A DNA stretch of 7,522 nucleotides, taken from JAQGHB01 sp036384495. Lineage in GTDB: Bacteria > Patescibacteriota > Saccharimonadia > Saccharimonadales > UBA4665. The notes below the pieces were generated by a model that was not told the DNA's origin, searched no databases, and saw only the letters and a list, made by a program, of their open reading frames with translations. The stretch covers positions 1 through 7,522 of the forward strand of contig DASVMD010000030.1 in NCBI GenBank assembly GCA_036384495.1. Reading direction: 5' to 3'. Position numbers and translations under genes: made by a program. Below, piece after piece: positions 1-4,827 of the stretch (position 1 is the stretch's first letter; every line of letters starts with the position of its first letter).

Positions 1-333
1 ACTGCCGTAGGAAGCAACACCACCCAAATTACCATAACTGCAACGGGGGCATGGACACTAAGTCTAAGTGGACTAGACCAAGCCACACAGGTAAACGGAC
101 AAGCGACAAGCGGACAAGGTGATTCGGTATTGTATGTTACGGGCGACACTACAGCAGCAGCTTTTACTAATACTGGCGATGAAAACTTCGTAGTGAAAGT
201 CTACCCCGCAGATGGTGGGAGTACAGACTTAGCCATTAACACTATTGGTAGTTATAGCGGAACTGTGCCACTATCAACACCTTCCTACGTTCAGATAACC
301 TCTAATGGGTCGTGGTCTATCACCCCGCAGTAG
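1..333 (+). CDS. C-terminal part of a repeat-containing, probably cell-surface or secreted protein (5' partial)
   Basis: The frame is open from the first base of the window to a TAG stop, giving the last 110 residues of a longer protein. The composition is rich in Thr, Ser, Gly, Ala and Asn, with no Cys and alternating hydrophobic positions, as in extracellular beta-sandwich proteins. Two copies of a motif are visible: QITITATGAWTLS near residue 9 and QITSNGSWSITP near residue 98. This gives a repeat period of about 89 residues, so the window holds one whole repeat and the tail of the previous one. The last repeat ends right at the stop, with no sortase motif or C-terminal membrane segment. 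The signal peptide, if any, lies outside the window. Surface location is inferred from composition; no named family is claimed. A weak hairpin follows at 340-360. Confidence 0.75.
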   Translation, partial: TAVGSNTTQITITATGAWTLSLSGLDQATQVNGQATSGQGDSVLYVTGDTTAAAFTNTGDENFVVKVYPADGGSTDLAINTIGSYSGTVPLSTPSYVQITSNGSWSITPQ

Positions 334-339
334 AGGTTC

Positions 340-360
340 TAGTAGCTATCGGTAGCTCTA
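340..360 (+). other. Weak hairpin after the repeat-protein stop codon
   Basis: TAG-(T)-AGCTA, loop TCGG, then TAGCT-CTA form an 8-bp stem with one bulged base, 7 bases after the TAG stop at 331-333. It could help end transcription of the upstream gene. However, there is no immediate T-run (the next T-rich stretch is at 370-383), so it is a poor intrinsic terminator and the role is uncertain. Confidence 0.3.
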
Positions 361-431
361 AAGACTACTGTTCTCCTCTTTTGTTCAAGTCCCTTTACGT
401 TAATCTTAATTAAGGCTACTATTTACCTCTG

Positions 432-605
432 TTAAAGTTCGTAAGCGAACACATTCTCGGCTTTATAAGCGCTAGTATCAGGGGCTTTGATTTCGTCCAA
501 AAAGCTCTTTTGGTTGCTATAATCCCAGTAGGTTTTGAGTGACTCAAGGAGTACGTCTAACTGTTCAAGGTTAATCGCCCCTACTCGACCATTGACATTA
601 GTTAT
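432..605 (-). pseudogene. Start-less open frame, possible C-terminal remnant of a degraded gene
   Basis: On the minus strand a 57-codon open frame runs from just after a TAG (606-608) to a TAA (432-434). The product has a normal-looking composition, with an amphipathic stretch containing LEQLDVLLESLKTYW and an ending of ENVFAYEL. It has no ATG, GTG or TTG before a late GTG near its end and no ribosome site. Its upstream end is occupied by the plus-strand promoter at 592-620. This fits the tail of a gene whose front has been lost, but it could also be a chance frame. The family is not recognised. The rest of 334-629 shows only small palindromes (CTTAATTAAG at 405-414; GTTCG/CGAAC at 437-450) and the promoter at 592-620. 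Confidence 0.3.
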
Positions 606-620
606 CTAAGATAGTATAAT
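592..620 (+). promoter_or_regulatory. Perfect-consensus sigma-70-type promoter for the 630-1198 operon
   Basis: TTGACA (592-597), a 17-bp spacer, then TATAAT (615-620) match the housekeeping promoter consensus at all twelve positions. The -10 ends 9 bases before the ATG at 630, so transcription should begin around 627. This leaves a leader of about 0-3 bases and no room for a Shine-Dalgarno sequence. Confidence 0.85.
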
Positions 621-629
621 CAAAAAATT

Positions 630-1034
630 ATGGGAATTGAATACGGTCCAAGTGGCCACGATATATCAGTTGAGAGAATGGAACTGCCTTACGAAGACGC
701 CGTGCTTGAAGCGGCTGTTTTAGATCCAGAAACAAGTCGAGCCATGCACGCCGAGGATCCAGTCCTCTGGGTTAGGAGCGCAATTGGTGTCGATACTGGT
801 CGTGGTGCCTCTTATGTGACAAACCGCGAACTAGCCGAGGCTCATAGCGAAGGTGGCTTTGCTGAATGGGACCCCCGTGCGGCCGCCGCCGTCGCAGATT
901 ACCTCCACAACAAGGGATTTATTGGATTACGAAGAGCGGCCCAAGAGGTTGGTGAGGACGCTATTAGCCAAGATCAACGCAGAGAAGCGGTTGCCGGTTG
1001 GGTCGCTATGCTCGTTTCTAAGGAACTTAACTAA
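630..1034 (+). CDS. Uncharacterised 134-residue acidic protein, first gene of a two-gene operon
   Basis: I do not recognise the family. The product is soluble-looking, Ala/Glu/Asp-rich, predicted mostly helical, and has no membrane segment, signal peptide or Cys. Recognisable stretches include LPYEDAVLEAAVLDPETSRAM near the N-terminus (residues 19-39), EWDPRAAAAVADYLHNKGF in the middle, and a helical C-terminus ending WVAMLVSKELN. The ATG at 630 sits 10 bases after a perfect TATAAT with no Shine-Dalgarno sequence between, so the mRNA is predicted to be leaderless. A second small gene with a strong ribosome site begins 14 bases after the stop, so the two are probably co-transcribed. That the frame is coding is supported by promoter position, composition and the coupled downstream gene. 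No function is proposed. Confidence 0.7.
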   Translation: MGIEYGPSGHDISVERMELPYEDAVLEAAVLDPETSRAMHAEDPVLWVRSAIGVDTGRGASYVTNRELAEAHSEGGFAEWDPRAAAAVADYLHNKGFIGLRRAAQEVGEDAISQDQRREAVAGWVAMLVSKELN

Positions 1035-1048
1035 ATCAAGGAGTTAAT

Positions 1049-1198
1049 ATGGACGCAGAAGGACATAAAGCAATTGCTTATGCATGTGCCGATGCTCACA
1101 TCACTGTAGCCGTTACACCTCGCCCAGAAGAGGGTGAAAATGTGCGATTTGTGCACGTTGAGACAGTTGACCATGTAAATCCAGCGCTTTCTCTTTGA
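1049..1198 (+). CDS. Uncharacterised 49-residue small protein, second gene of the operon
   Basis: This small gene starts at ATG 1049 behind a textbook AAGGAG (1038-1043) with 5 spacer bases, 14 bases after the upstream stop, and ends at TGA 1196-1198. The product begins MDAEGHKAIAYACADAHITV, continues through PRPEEGENVRFVHVETVDHV and ends NPALSL. It reads as one helix followed by two possible beta strands, with several His and one Cys. No family is recognised. The strong ribosome site and tight spacing after the 630 gene are the evidence that it is translated. It contrasts with the first gene, which has no ribosome site. A perfect 9-bp hairpin follows 12 bases after the stop. Confidence 0.6.
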   Translation: MDAEGHKAIAYACADAHITVAVTPRPEEGENVRFVHVETVDHVNPALSL

Positions 1199-1210
1199 AG
1201 ACAAAAACGC

Positions 1211-1231
1211 CCCCAAGCGACGCGCTTGGGG
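1211..1231. terminator. Perfect GC-rich hairpin, terminator-like
   Basis: CCCCAAGCG and CGCTTGGGG form a perfect 9-bp stem around the 3-base loop ACG, 12 bases after the small gene's stop. The T-run expected after a terminator lies on the other strand: reading minus, the stem is followed by GCGTTTTTG, while on plus it is followed by GTTAAGGG. It therefore looks like a better terminator for leftward antisense transcription. On the plus strand it may stop transcription weakly or protect the mRNA 3' end. Confidence 0.6.
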
Positions 1232-1263
1232 TTAAGGGCTCCAGGTCTGCTTTCTGTGCGGCC

Positions 1264-1292
1264 TTGATTTTTATGACAATTAGTGCTGTAAT
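1264..1292 (+). promoter_or_regulatory. Promoter for the 1304 gene
   Basis: TTGATT (1264-1269), a 17-bp spacer, then TGTAAT (1287-1292), with an upstream TG (1284-1285) giving an extended -10. The predicted start near 1299 lies about 5 bases before the ATG at 1304, so the AGGG at 1295-1298 would be largely outside the transcript. Confidence 0.55.
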
Positions 1293-1303
1293 TTAGGGTA
1301 ATT

Positions 1304-1756
1304 ATGGCTATACGTAAAGCACATTGCTTGGAAGTTCCGGTGAGCAAAGACCAGTATTTTGACGAGTTCGATGAGTGCGCGCTTGCTCCAACAGAGATGG
1401 CTCCCGACGAAAACTTCTTATTCCGAGTGATTACGCACATCGGCAACCCAAAGCATCTTGCCGATGACTTCCTGGTTCATGTAAAAGGCATCGAATATTG
1501 TGACGGCACGACACTTCTTCAGGCGTATTTTAGAATGGAGGTGCACCCAGTAACGGCCGACGGGGTGATACTGGAAGAGTATGATATTGAACATGTGGTC
1601 CAGGATGGGCTTGCGTACCCGTTTGAGCCGGCCAGAATCCCACTATTCAACAATGCCGAAGACGGATACTTCCACTCTGCAAGTGACGATATCGATTTTA
1701 CGGTCGCGAAGTTGCTCGCAAATCCGGTACAGCCGCTGGTGCCTAGCCTCGTATAA
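1304..1756 (+). CDS. Uncharacterised 150-residue acidic protein
   Basis: I do not recognise the family. The protein is acidic, has no membrane segment or signal peptide, and reads as alternating beta strands and loops, with blocks such as LFRVITHIGNPKHLADDFLV (residues 39-58), the strand-like FRMEVHPV, and DDIDFTVAKLLANPV near the C-terminus. Two Cys (residues 8 and 25) and one in the middle show no metal-site spacing. The start at ATG 1304 is set by a promoter whose predicted start point is only about 5 bases upstream, so the mRNA is nearly leaderless. A weak AGGG lies 5 bases before the ATG but would mostly be untranscribed. It appears to be a single-gene unit: the next gene has its own extended -10 sequence just upstream of its ATG. 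Confidence 0.65.
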   Translation: MAIRKAHCLEVPVSKDQYFDEFDECALAPTEMAPDENFLFRVITHIGNPKHLADDFLVHVKGIEYCDGTTLLQAYFRMEVHPVTADGVILEEYDIEHVVQDGLAYPFEPARIPLFNNAEDGYFHSASDDIDFTVAKLLANPVQPLVPSLV

Positions 1757-1778
1757 ATCGTGCCGCGGCTTCCGCTCA

Positions 1779-1787
1779 TGCTAAGAT
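1779..1787 (+). promoter_or_regulatory. Extended -10 promoter for the PCD-RNase H gene
   Basis: TG-C-TAAGAT forms an extended -10 with no convincing -35. TAAGAT ends 7 bases before the ATG at 1795, placing the predicted transcription start at about 1794. This predicts a fully leaderless mRNA. The same TAAGAT hexamer occurs in the minus-strand promoter at 7197-7202. Confidence 0.5.
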
Positions 1788-1794
1788 AGTAAGC

Positions 1795-2484
1795 ATGTGG
1801 CAAGAAACCAAACACGGACTGTACAAGCAGTTCAACTTCGAGAATTTCAAGCAGGCCTGGGCGTTTATGCAGCAGGTGGCGGGGTTGGCAGAGCAGTATC
1901 AGCACCATCCGCGCTGGGAAAATGAGTGGAGCGTGGTGCAAATTTGGCTGATTACGCACGAGGGCGAGCAAAAAATCACCGATAAAGACCGCGAAATGGC
2001 CGCGGCGATCGACGCGCTGGTGCCCGGCGCTGACGCCGGCCAGGTTTCGCACGCTGTTACGGAGGTGCCGCATCCCGACAAAGTGAAAGTCTTTGGTGAT
2101 GGCGGCTCCCGCGGCAACCCTGGGCCATCGGCATCCGGCTACGTTATTTTGGACATGGAAGACAACGTGTTGGTCGACAAAGGTTTATATTTGGGCGTAA
2201 CCACTAATAACCAGGCCGAATACACGGCTTTGAAGCTGGCGCTTGAGGAGTGCAAGCACATGGGCGTCCAAGAAGTGCAGGTCTACATGGACAGCCTACT
2301 GGTTATTAATCAGATGAAAGGCATTTTTAAGGTGAAAAACCGCGAATTGTGGCCGCTGCACGACGCTTGCAAGCAGCTGGCTGCCGGCTTTTCGCACATC
2401 AGTTTCAGCCATGTGCCGCGGGAGTTTAATAAGCTGGCCGATGCTGCCGTGAATCGCACTCTGGACGAGCACCAGCAATCTTAA
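1795..2484 (+). CDS. Fusion protein: pterin-4a-carbinolamine dehydratase-like domain + RNase HI domain
   Basis: The 229-residue product has two recognisable domains. Residues 1-75 match the pterin-4a-carbinolamine dehydratase (PCD/DCoH) fold: the F-x-F-x-NF start, AEQYQHHP with His37 and His38, LITH with His55, then ITDKD and MAAAID. The 17-residue step from His38 to His55 equals that between His62 and His79 of the human enzyme, so the catalytic His triad is kept. Residues 96-229 are an RNase HI domain of the RVT_3-like branch: DGGSRGNPGPSASGY, TNNQAEY, MDSLLV and LADAAVN supply the four metal-binding acids Asp102, Glu142, Asp166 and Asp216. RNase HI cleaves RNA in RNA-DNA hybrids, so that half is probably active. 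The role of the PCD half is unknown; it may be a dimerisation or binding module replacing the hybrid-binding domain of other RNases H. The domains share one uninterrupted frame with a linker at about 76-95. No Shine-Dalgarno sequence precedes the ATG. Confidence 0.88.
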   Translation: MWQETKHGLYKQFNFENFKQAWAFMQQVAGLAEQYQHHPRWENEWSVVQIWLITHEGEQKITDKDREMAAAIDALVPGADAGQVSHAVTEVPHPDKVKVFGDGGSRGNPGPSASGYVILDMEDNVLVDKGLYLGVTTNNQAEYTALKLALEECKHMGVQEVQVYMDSLLVINQMKGIFKVKNRELWPLHDACKQLAAGFSHISFSHVPREFNKLADAAVNRTLDEHQQS

Positions 2485-2524
2485 AGTAATGCGGTGGTCA
2501 GGCCATTACCTGTGCAGCACTGTC

Positions 2525-2602
2525 AATTTGTCTCATTTTTATGAGATGAGCACATTTTAACACCTTACGAGAATGGCCGATCTCATAAAAATGAGACAAA
2601 TT
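2525..2602. repeat. Perfect 23-bp inverted repeat with palindromic arms
   Basis: The left arm (2525-2547) and right arm (2580-2602) are exact reverse complements over 23 bp, separated by 32 bases. Each arm also contains its own dyad: TCTCAT-TTTT-ATGAGA at 2531-2546 and TCTCAT-AAAA-ATGAGA at 2581-2596, with centres 50 bp apart. The element lies between the stop of the RNase H gene (2484) and the rnpB promoter (2652-2660). It could be a paired operator, a large cruciform, a terminator-like structure for the upstream gene, or a tiny mobile element with terminal repeats. No target-site duplication flanks it, and there is no coding capacity inside. Confidence 0.85.
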
Positions 2603-2651
2603 AGATAGAGCCTAAAAGCAATGTATCACCGAAGGAAAATTGCCCAACATA

Positions 2652-2660
2652 TGGTATAAT
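2652..2660 (+). promoter_or_regulatory. rnpB promoter (extended -10)
   Basis: TGG-TATAAT is an extended -10 with a perfect hexamer at 2655-2660. No good -35 is seen at 16-18 bp spacing. The predicted start at about 2667 matches the 5' end of the RNase P RNA, where the P1 helix begins at 2668. Confidence 0.75.
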
Positions 2661-2667
2661 TGTCAAC

Positions 2668-3057
2668 GGCTAGATTGTTGGCTGATCGCCTTGGCGGATC
2701 TCGCTTGCGAGATCATCGCGCCGAGGAGGAAAGTCCGGGCAGCATAGGGAAGTGACAGTCGCTAACGGCGACCGGGCGTGAGCCTAGGGAAAGTGCCACA
2801 GAAACAATACCGCTCAGTTCTTTTTTCGAAGATCAACTGGGTAAGGGTGAAAAGAGTGGGGTAAGAGCCCACAGTCGCCTCTGGTGACAGAGACGAGTGG
2901 TAAACCCTGTCTGCTGCAAGGAGATGGATACTTTGGAGCCTAAAGCTCAAAGCGTCCCGCTAAGGATTCATCGCAAAAACCGCTCGAGCCGCGCAGCAAT
3001 GCACGGCCTAGATAGATGATCAGTCTCGACAAAACCCGGCTTACAGACAATCTAGCC
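2668..3057 (+). ncRNA. rnpB: RNase P RNA (bacterial type A), catalytic RNA for tRNA 5'-end maturation
   Basis: The ends pair as helix P1: GGCTAGATTGT (2668-2678) is the exact complement of ACAATCTAGCC (3047-3057), which fixes both ends and a length of about 390 bases. Universal core elements appear in order: GAGGAAAGTCCGGGC at 2726-2740, GGGAAAGTGCCACAGAAA around 2787-2804, GTAAGAGCCCACAG around 2861-2874, GGTAAACCC around 2899-2907, the CR-V segment CCTAGATAGATGAT at 3007-3020, and AACCCGGCTTACAGA at 3033-3047. The GGTAAGGGTGAAAAGAGTGGGG block at about 2840-2861 fits a type A architecture. The RNA pairs with the RnpA protein, not present here, to cleave pre-tRNA 5' leaders. It has its own extended -10 promoter and ends just before an intrinsic terminator shared with the convergent rplT operon. 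Confidence 0.97.
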
Positions 3058-3060
3058 ATT

Positions 3061-3091
3061 AAAAAAGACCTCTGTTACAGGGGTCTTTTTT
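3061..3091. terminator. Bidirectional intrinsic terminator between rnpB and rplT
   Basis: AAAAAAGACCTCTG, loop TTA, then CAGGGGTCTTTTTT form a stem of about 14 bp with one G-U pair, bounded by A6 on one side and T6 on the other. It therefore works in both directions. It sits 3 bases after the rnpB 3' end and 15 bases beyond the rplT stop, so it serves both convergent units. Confidence 0.93.
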
Positions 3092-3106
3092 AATGTGCAG
3101 AAAAGC

Positions 3107-3451
3107 TTACTTAGAGGCAGCTTTGACGACAGCGGTGAAAGCTTTTGGCTCATTCACGGCTAGTTCAGACAAAACTTTACGATCAAGCGTGATATTTGCG
3201 GCTTTGAGGCCGGCAATCAGCTTGCTATAGGTGGTGCCGTTCAGGCGGGCAGCCGCATTGATGCGGGCGTTCCACAATTGGCGGAAGGTACGCTTCTTGT
3301 TGCGGCGGTCGCGGGTTGCGAACTGCAGCGATTTGGTAACAGCCTGGCGGCCGCGCTTAACGCTGACGCGGTTAGGGTGGCTAAAGCCTTTGGTAGCTTT
3401 GCGGATCTTGTTGTGCTTGGCTCGGCTGGTGACGCCTCGTTTTACTCTCAT
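3107..3451 (-). CDS. rplT: Large ribosomal subunit protein bL20
   Basis: The 114-residue basic product shows the bL20 signature along its length: MRVKRGVTSRAKHNKIRKAT at the start, KGFSHPNRVSVKRGRQAVTK, then RDRRNKKRTFRQLWNARINA, the LNGTTYSKLIAGL region and a C-terminal LDRKVLSELAVNEP. This is close to the usual family length of about 115-120. bL20 binds 23S rRNA early in assembly of the 50S subunit and in several bacteria represses its own operon. ATG 3451 is preceded by AAGGAG (3457-3462) with 5 spacer bases. It is the last gene of infC-rpmI-rplT, 29 bases after rpmI, and transcription ends at the terminator at 3061-3091. Confidence 0.98.
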   Translation of the reverse strand: MRVKRGVTSRAKHNKIRKATKGFSHPNRVSVKRGRQAVTKSLQFATRDRRNKKRTFRQLWNARINAAARLNGTTYSKLIAGLKAANITLDRKVLSELAVNEPKAFTAVVKAASK

Positions 3452-3480
3452 GATATCTCCTTACTAATGTGCGTAGGCTC

Positions 3481-3675
3481 TTACGCGCCTAAATTTTTCT
3501 TAATATTCTTGGCCATTGCACCGGAACGGGTGGTTAAACCACGCAAGGAACGCTTGCGACTACCACTCTTCTTGCCGAGGAAGTGATTGAGGTTAGCGTG
3601 CCCGACACGGACTTTACCGTTTTTGGTGAGCTTAACGCGATCTTTGGTACCGCTATGCGTTTTCAGTTTGGGCAT
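3481..3675 (-). CDS. rpmI: Large ribosomal subunit protein bL35
   Basis: The 64-residue basic protein starts MPKLKTHSGTKDRVKLTKNG and continues through HFLGKKSGSRKRSLRG to KNIKKNLGA, matching bL35 in length and sequence. The ATG at 3675 is chosen because MPKLKTHSG is the family's usual N-terminus. An upstream extension of the frame lies inside infC and has no support. AAGGAG is at 3685-3690 with a 9-base spacer. The start lies 23 bases before the end of infC, in another frame, so the two genes overlap and translation is probably coupled. bL35 is a component of the 50S subunit. Confidence 0.97.
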   Translation of the reverse strand: MPKLKTHSGTKDRVKLTKNGKVRVGHANLNHFLGKKSGSRKRSLRGLTTRSGAMAKNIKKNLGA

Positions 3676-4228
3676 CTTCTTGTTCTCCTTCTTTGGTCGC
3701 CCCGTAGGTGACCTCTCCCTTGCCGCTGGCGCGAACAACGAAGTTTAATTGTTTACCTGCCAGTTGTGGCTGTTGGTCTACGACAATGGTTTCGCCAAAA
3801 TTATCGATGACTTTCTTGGCAAGCTGGAAGCCGATTTCTCGGTGAGCTTGCTCGCGTCCGCGGTAAAAGGCCGTAATTTTGACCTTGTGACCCGCTTGCA
3901 GAAACTTCGCGACCTTATTCATCTTGATGGACAGGTCGTTGTCGCTAATCTTGAGACCGAAGCGCATTTGCTTCATTTCTAAAGATTTGGCCGACTTGCG
4001 ATTTTTTTGCAACTGCTTGGTACGTTGGTAGTTAAACTTGCCCCAGTCGACGATCTTGCACACAGGCGGATCGGCGTCCGGCGAGATCTCCACCAGATCA
4101 AGTTCGCGTTCTTGGGCCAATTCCAGGGCTTCCTGGCGACTCAAGATTCCGAGTTGCTTACCATCTTCATCGATGACTCGCAGTCGTGGTGCCCGAATCT
4201 GTTCATTCAGGCGGGTGTATTTGGCGAT
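3653..4228 (-). CDS. infC: Translation initiation factor IF-3, predicted to start at an AUC codon
   Basis: IF3 binds the 30S subunit, prevents premature joining of the 50S subunit and checks the start codon-initiator tRNA pairing. The N-domain shows RLNEQIRAPRLRVIDEDG, LGILSRQEALELAQE and LVEISPDADPPVCKIVDWGK. The C-domain shows EMKQMRFGLKISDNDLSIKM, then FLQAGHKVKITAFYRGREQA. The conserved RLNEQIR start lies upstream of the first TTG in frame (4144), so the gene must begin earlier. Between the in-frame upstream stop and NEQIR there is no ATG, GTG or TTG. ATC at 4226-4228 lies 7 bases after AAGGAG (4236-4241) and gives (M)AKYTRLNEQIR, matching family N-termini in position. The resulting 191 residues include a short acidic tail (EGEQEDAQTENA). 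It is the first gene of infC-rpmI-rplT and overlaps rpmI by 23 bases. Confidence 0.95.
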   Translation of the reverse strand: MAKYTRLNEQIRAPRLRVIDEDGKQLGILSRQEALELAQERELDLVEISPDADPPVCKIVDWGKFNYQRTKQLQKNRKSAKSLEMKQMRFGLKISDNDLSIKMNKVAKFLQAGHKVKITAFYRGREQAHREIGFQLAKKVIDNFGETIVVDQQPQLAGKQLNFVVRASGKGEVTYGATKEGEQEDAQTENA

Positions 4229-4241
4229 TGCGTTACTCCTT
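4226..4241 (-). promoter_or_regulatory. infC ribosome binding site with non-canonical AUC start
   Basis: On the minus strand AAGGAG (4241-4236), seven bases TAACGCA, then ATC (4228-4226). It is the only ribosome-site/start combination that gives IF3 a normal N-terminus. A small dyad GTTGA-AA-TCAAC (4257-4246) lies just upstream in the leader. In Escherichia coli infC starts at AUU, and IF3 rejects that codon to limit its own synthesis; the same logic is inferred here. Confidence 0.8.
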
Positions 4242-4265
4242 AGTTGTTGATTTCAACGTACAAGC

Positions 4266-4294
4266 ATTTTAACAGATGTCACGACAGAGGTCAA
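4266..4294 (-). promoter_or_regulatory. Promoter of the infC-rpmI-rplT operon
   Basis: On the minus strand TTGACC (4294-4289), a 17-bp spacer ending in TGT, then TAAAAT (4271-4266): a near-consensus promoter with extended -10. The predicted start near 4259 gives a leader of about 31 bases, too short for the long bL20-responsive leaders known in other bacteria. The -35 overlaps the stop codon of the upstream 4291-4806 gene. Confidence 0.8.
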
Positions 4295-4806
4295 ACAATT
4301 GCTGAGCGGGTATGAGGTGTTGAGGATGCTGGCTGCTGTTCAGTTGAGCCGTTGCGGATAAGCTCAAGGGTATCTGCGATGTCGGCTAAGCGTAGTGCCA
4401 CTTGGTCTGGGGCGTCAAGGGCTCCGCGTCCAAGCCAGTTGCTCAACTGACCATATACATTGATTCCGGCCTCGTAAACTGGTGGCTCCTCAACGGGGTA
4501 TAATTGGCCGTCAACGCGTACATGCTCTTGGGTTAGCAAAGCTCGTGGCCCGGAGGGGCTTCCTTGCACCCAAGCACGCACCACATGATCTGGATTGCCT
4601 TCAACCGGATATTCGGCAAGGGCTGATTTGCCAATTTCGCCAGCTCTAAACAGGCGCGGTTTTTTGTAGCCTAGCAGAACAATAGAACGCAGTGTTCGCC
4701 TAATTTCGGCTGCTCTCTGCCTATTATTATCGATTTTTTCTTGTCTGGCTGCCTCTTCGGGGCTTAGGTTATTTCTTATTCGTGATTCAGGTTGAATTGG
4801 GGGCAT
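4291..4806 (-). CDS. Uncharacterised 171-residue protein
   Basis: I do not recognise the family. ATG 4806 is chosen over upstream in-frame starts because it follows AAAGGAG (4819-4813) with 6 spacer bases, and because the promoter at 4828-4856 would start transcription at about 4821. The product begins MPPIQPESRIRNNLSPEEAA and has a charged, helical, possibly coiled-coil segment (about residues 14-42, EEAARQEKIDNNRQRAAEIR). A mixed middle follows with YKKPRLFRAGEIGKSALAEY, then a helical region (LALRLADIADTLELI-like, about residues 137-153) and a polar Ser/Thr/Gln tail. No signal peptide, membrane segment or Cys. It lies between the toxin gene and infC but has its own promoter, so no functional link is implied. 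Confidence 0.75.
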   Translation of the reverse strand: MPPIQPESRIRNNLSPEEAARQEKIDNNRQRAAEIRRTLRSIVLLGYKKPRLFRAGEIGKSALAEYPVEGNPDHVVRAWVQGSPSGPRALLTQEHVRVDGQLYPVEEPPVYEAGINVYGQLSNWLGRGALDAPDQVALRLADIADTLELIRNGSTEQQPASSTPHTRSAIV

Positions 4807-4827
4807 GATTATCTCCTTTGAATTTTT

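Noticed and set aside
1519..2073. Minus-strand open frame of 184 codons
   Set aside because: It runs antisense across the end of the 1304 gene and the start of the PCD-RNase H gene, with no ribosome site and no recognisable motifs.
2525..2602. Calling the inverted repeat an insertion sequence or MITE outright
   Set aside because: It is only 78 bp, with no target-site duplication and no second copy in the window, so repeat is the supportable call.
3653..4144. TTG at 4144 as the start of infC
   Set aside because: It would remove the conserved RLNEQIR segment, which is encoded intact just upstream behind AAGGAG-N7-ATC.
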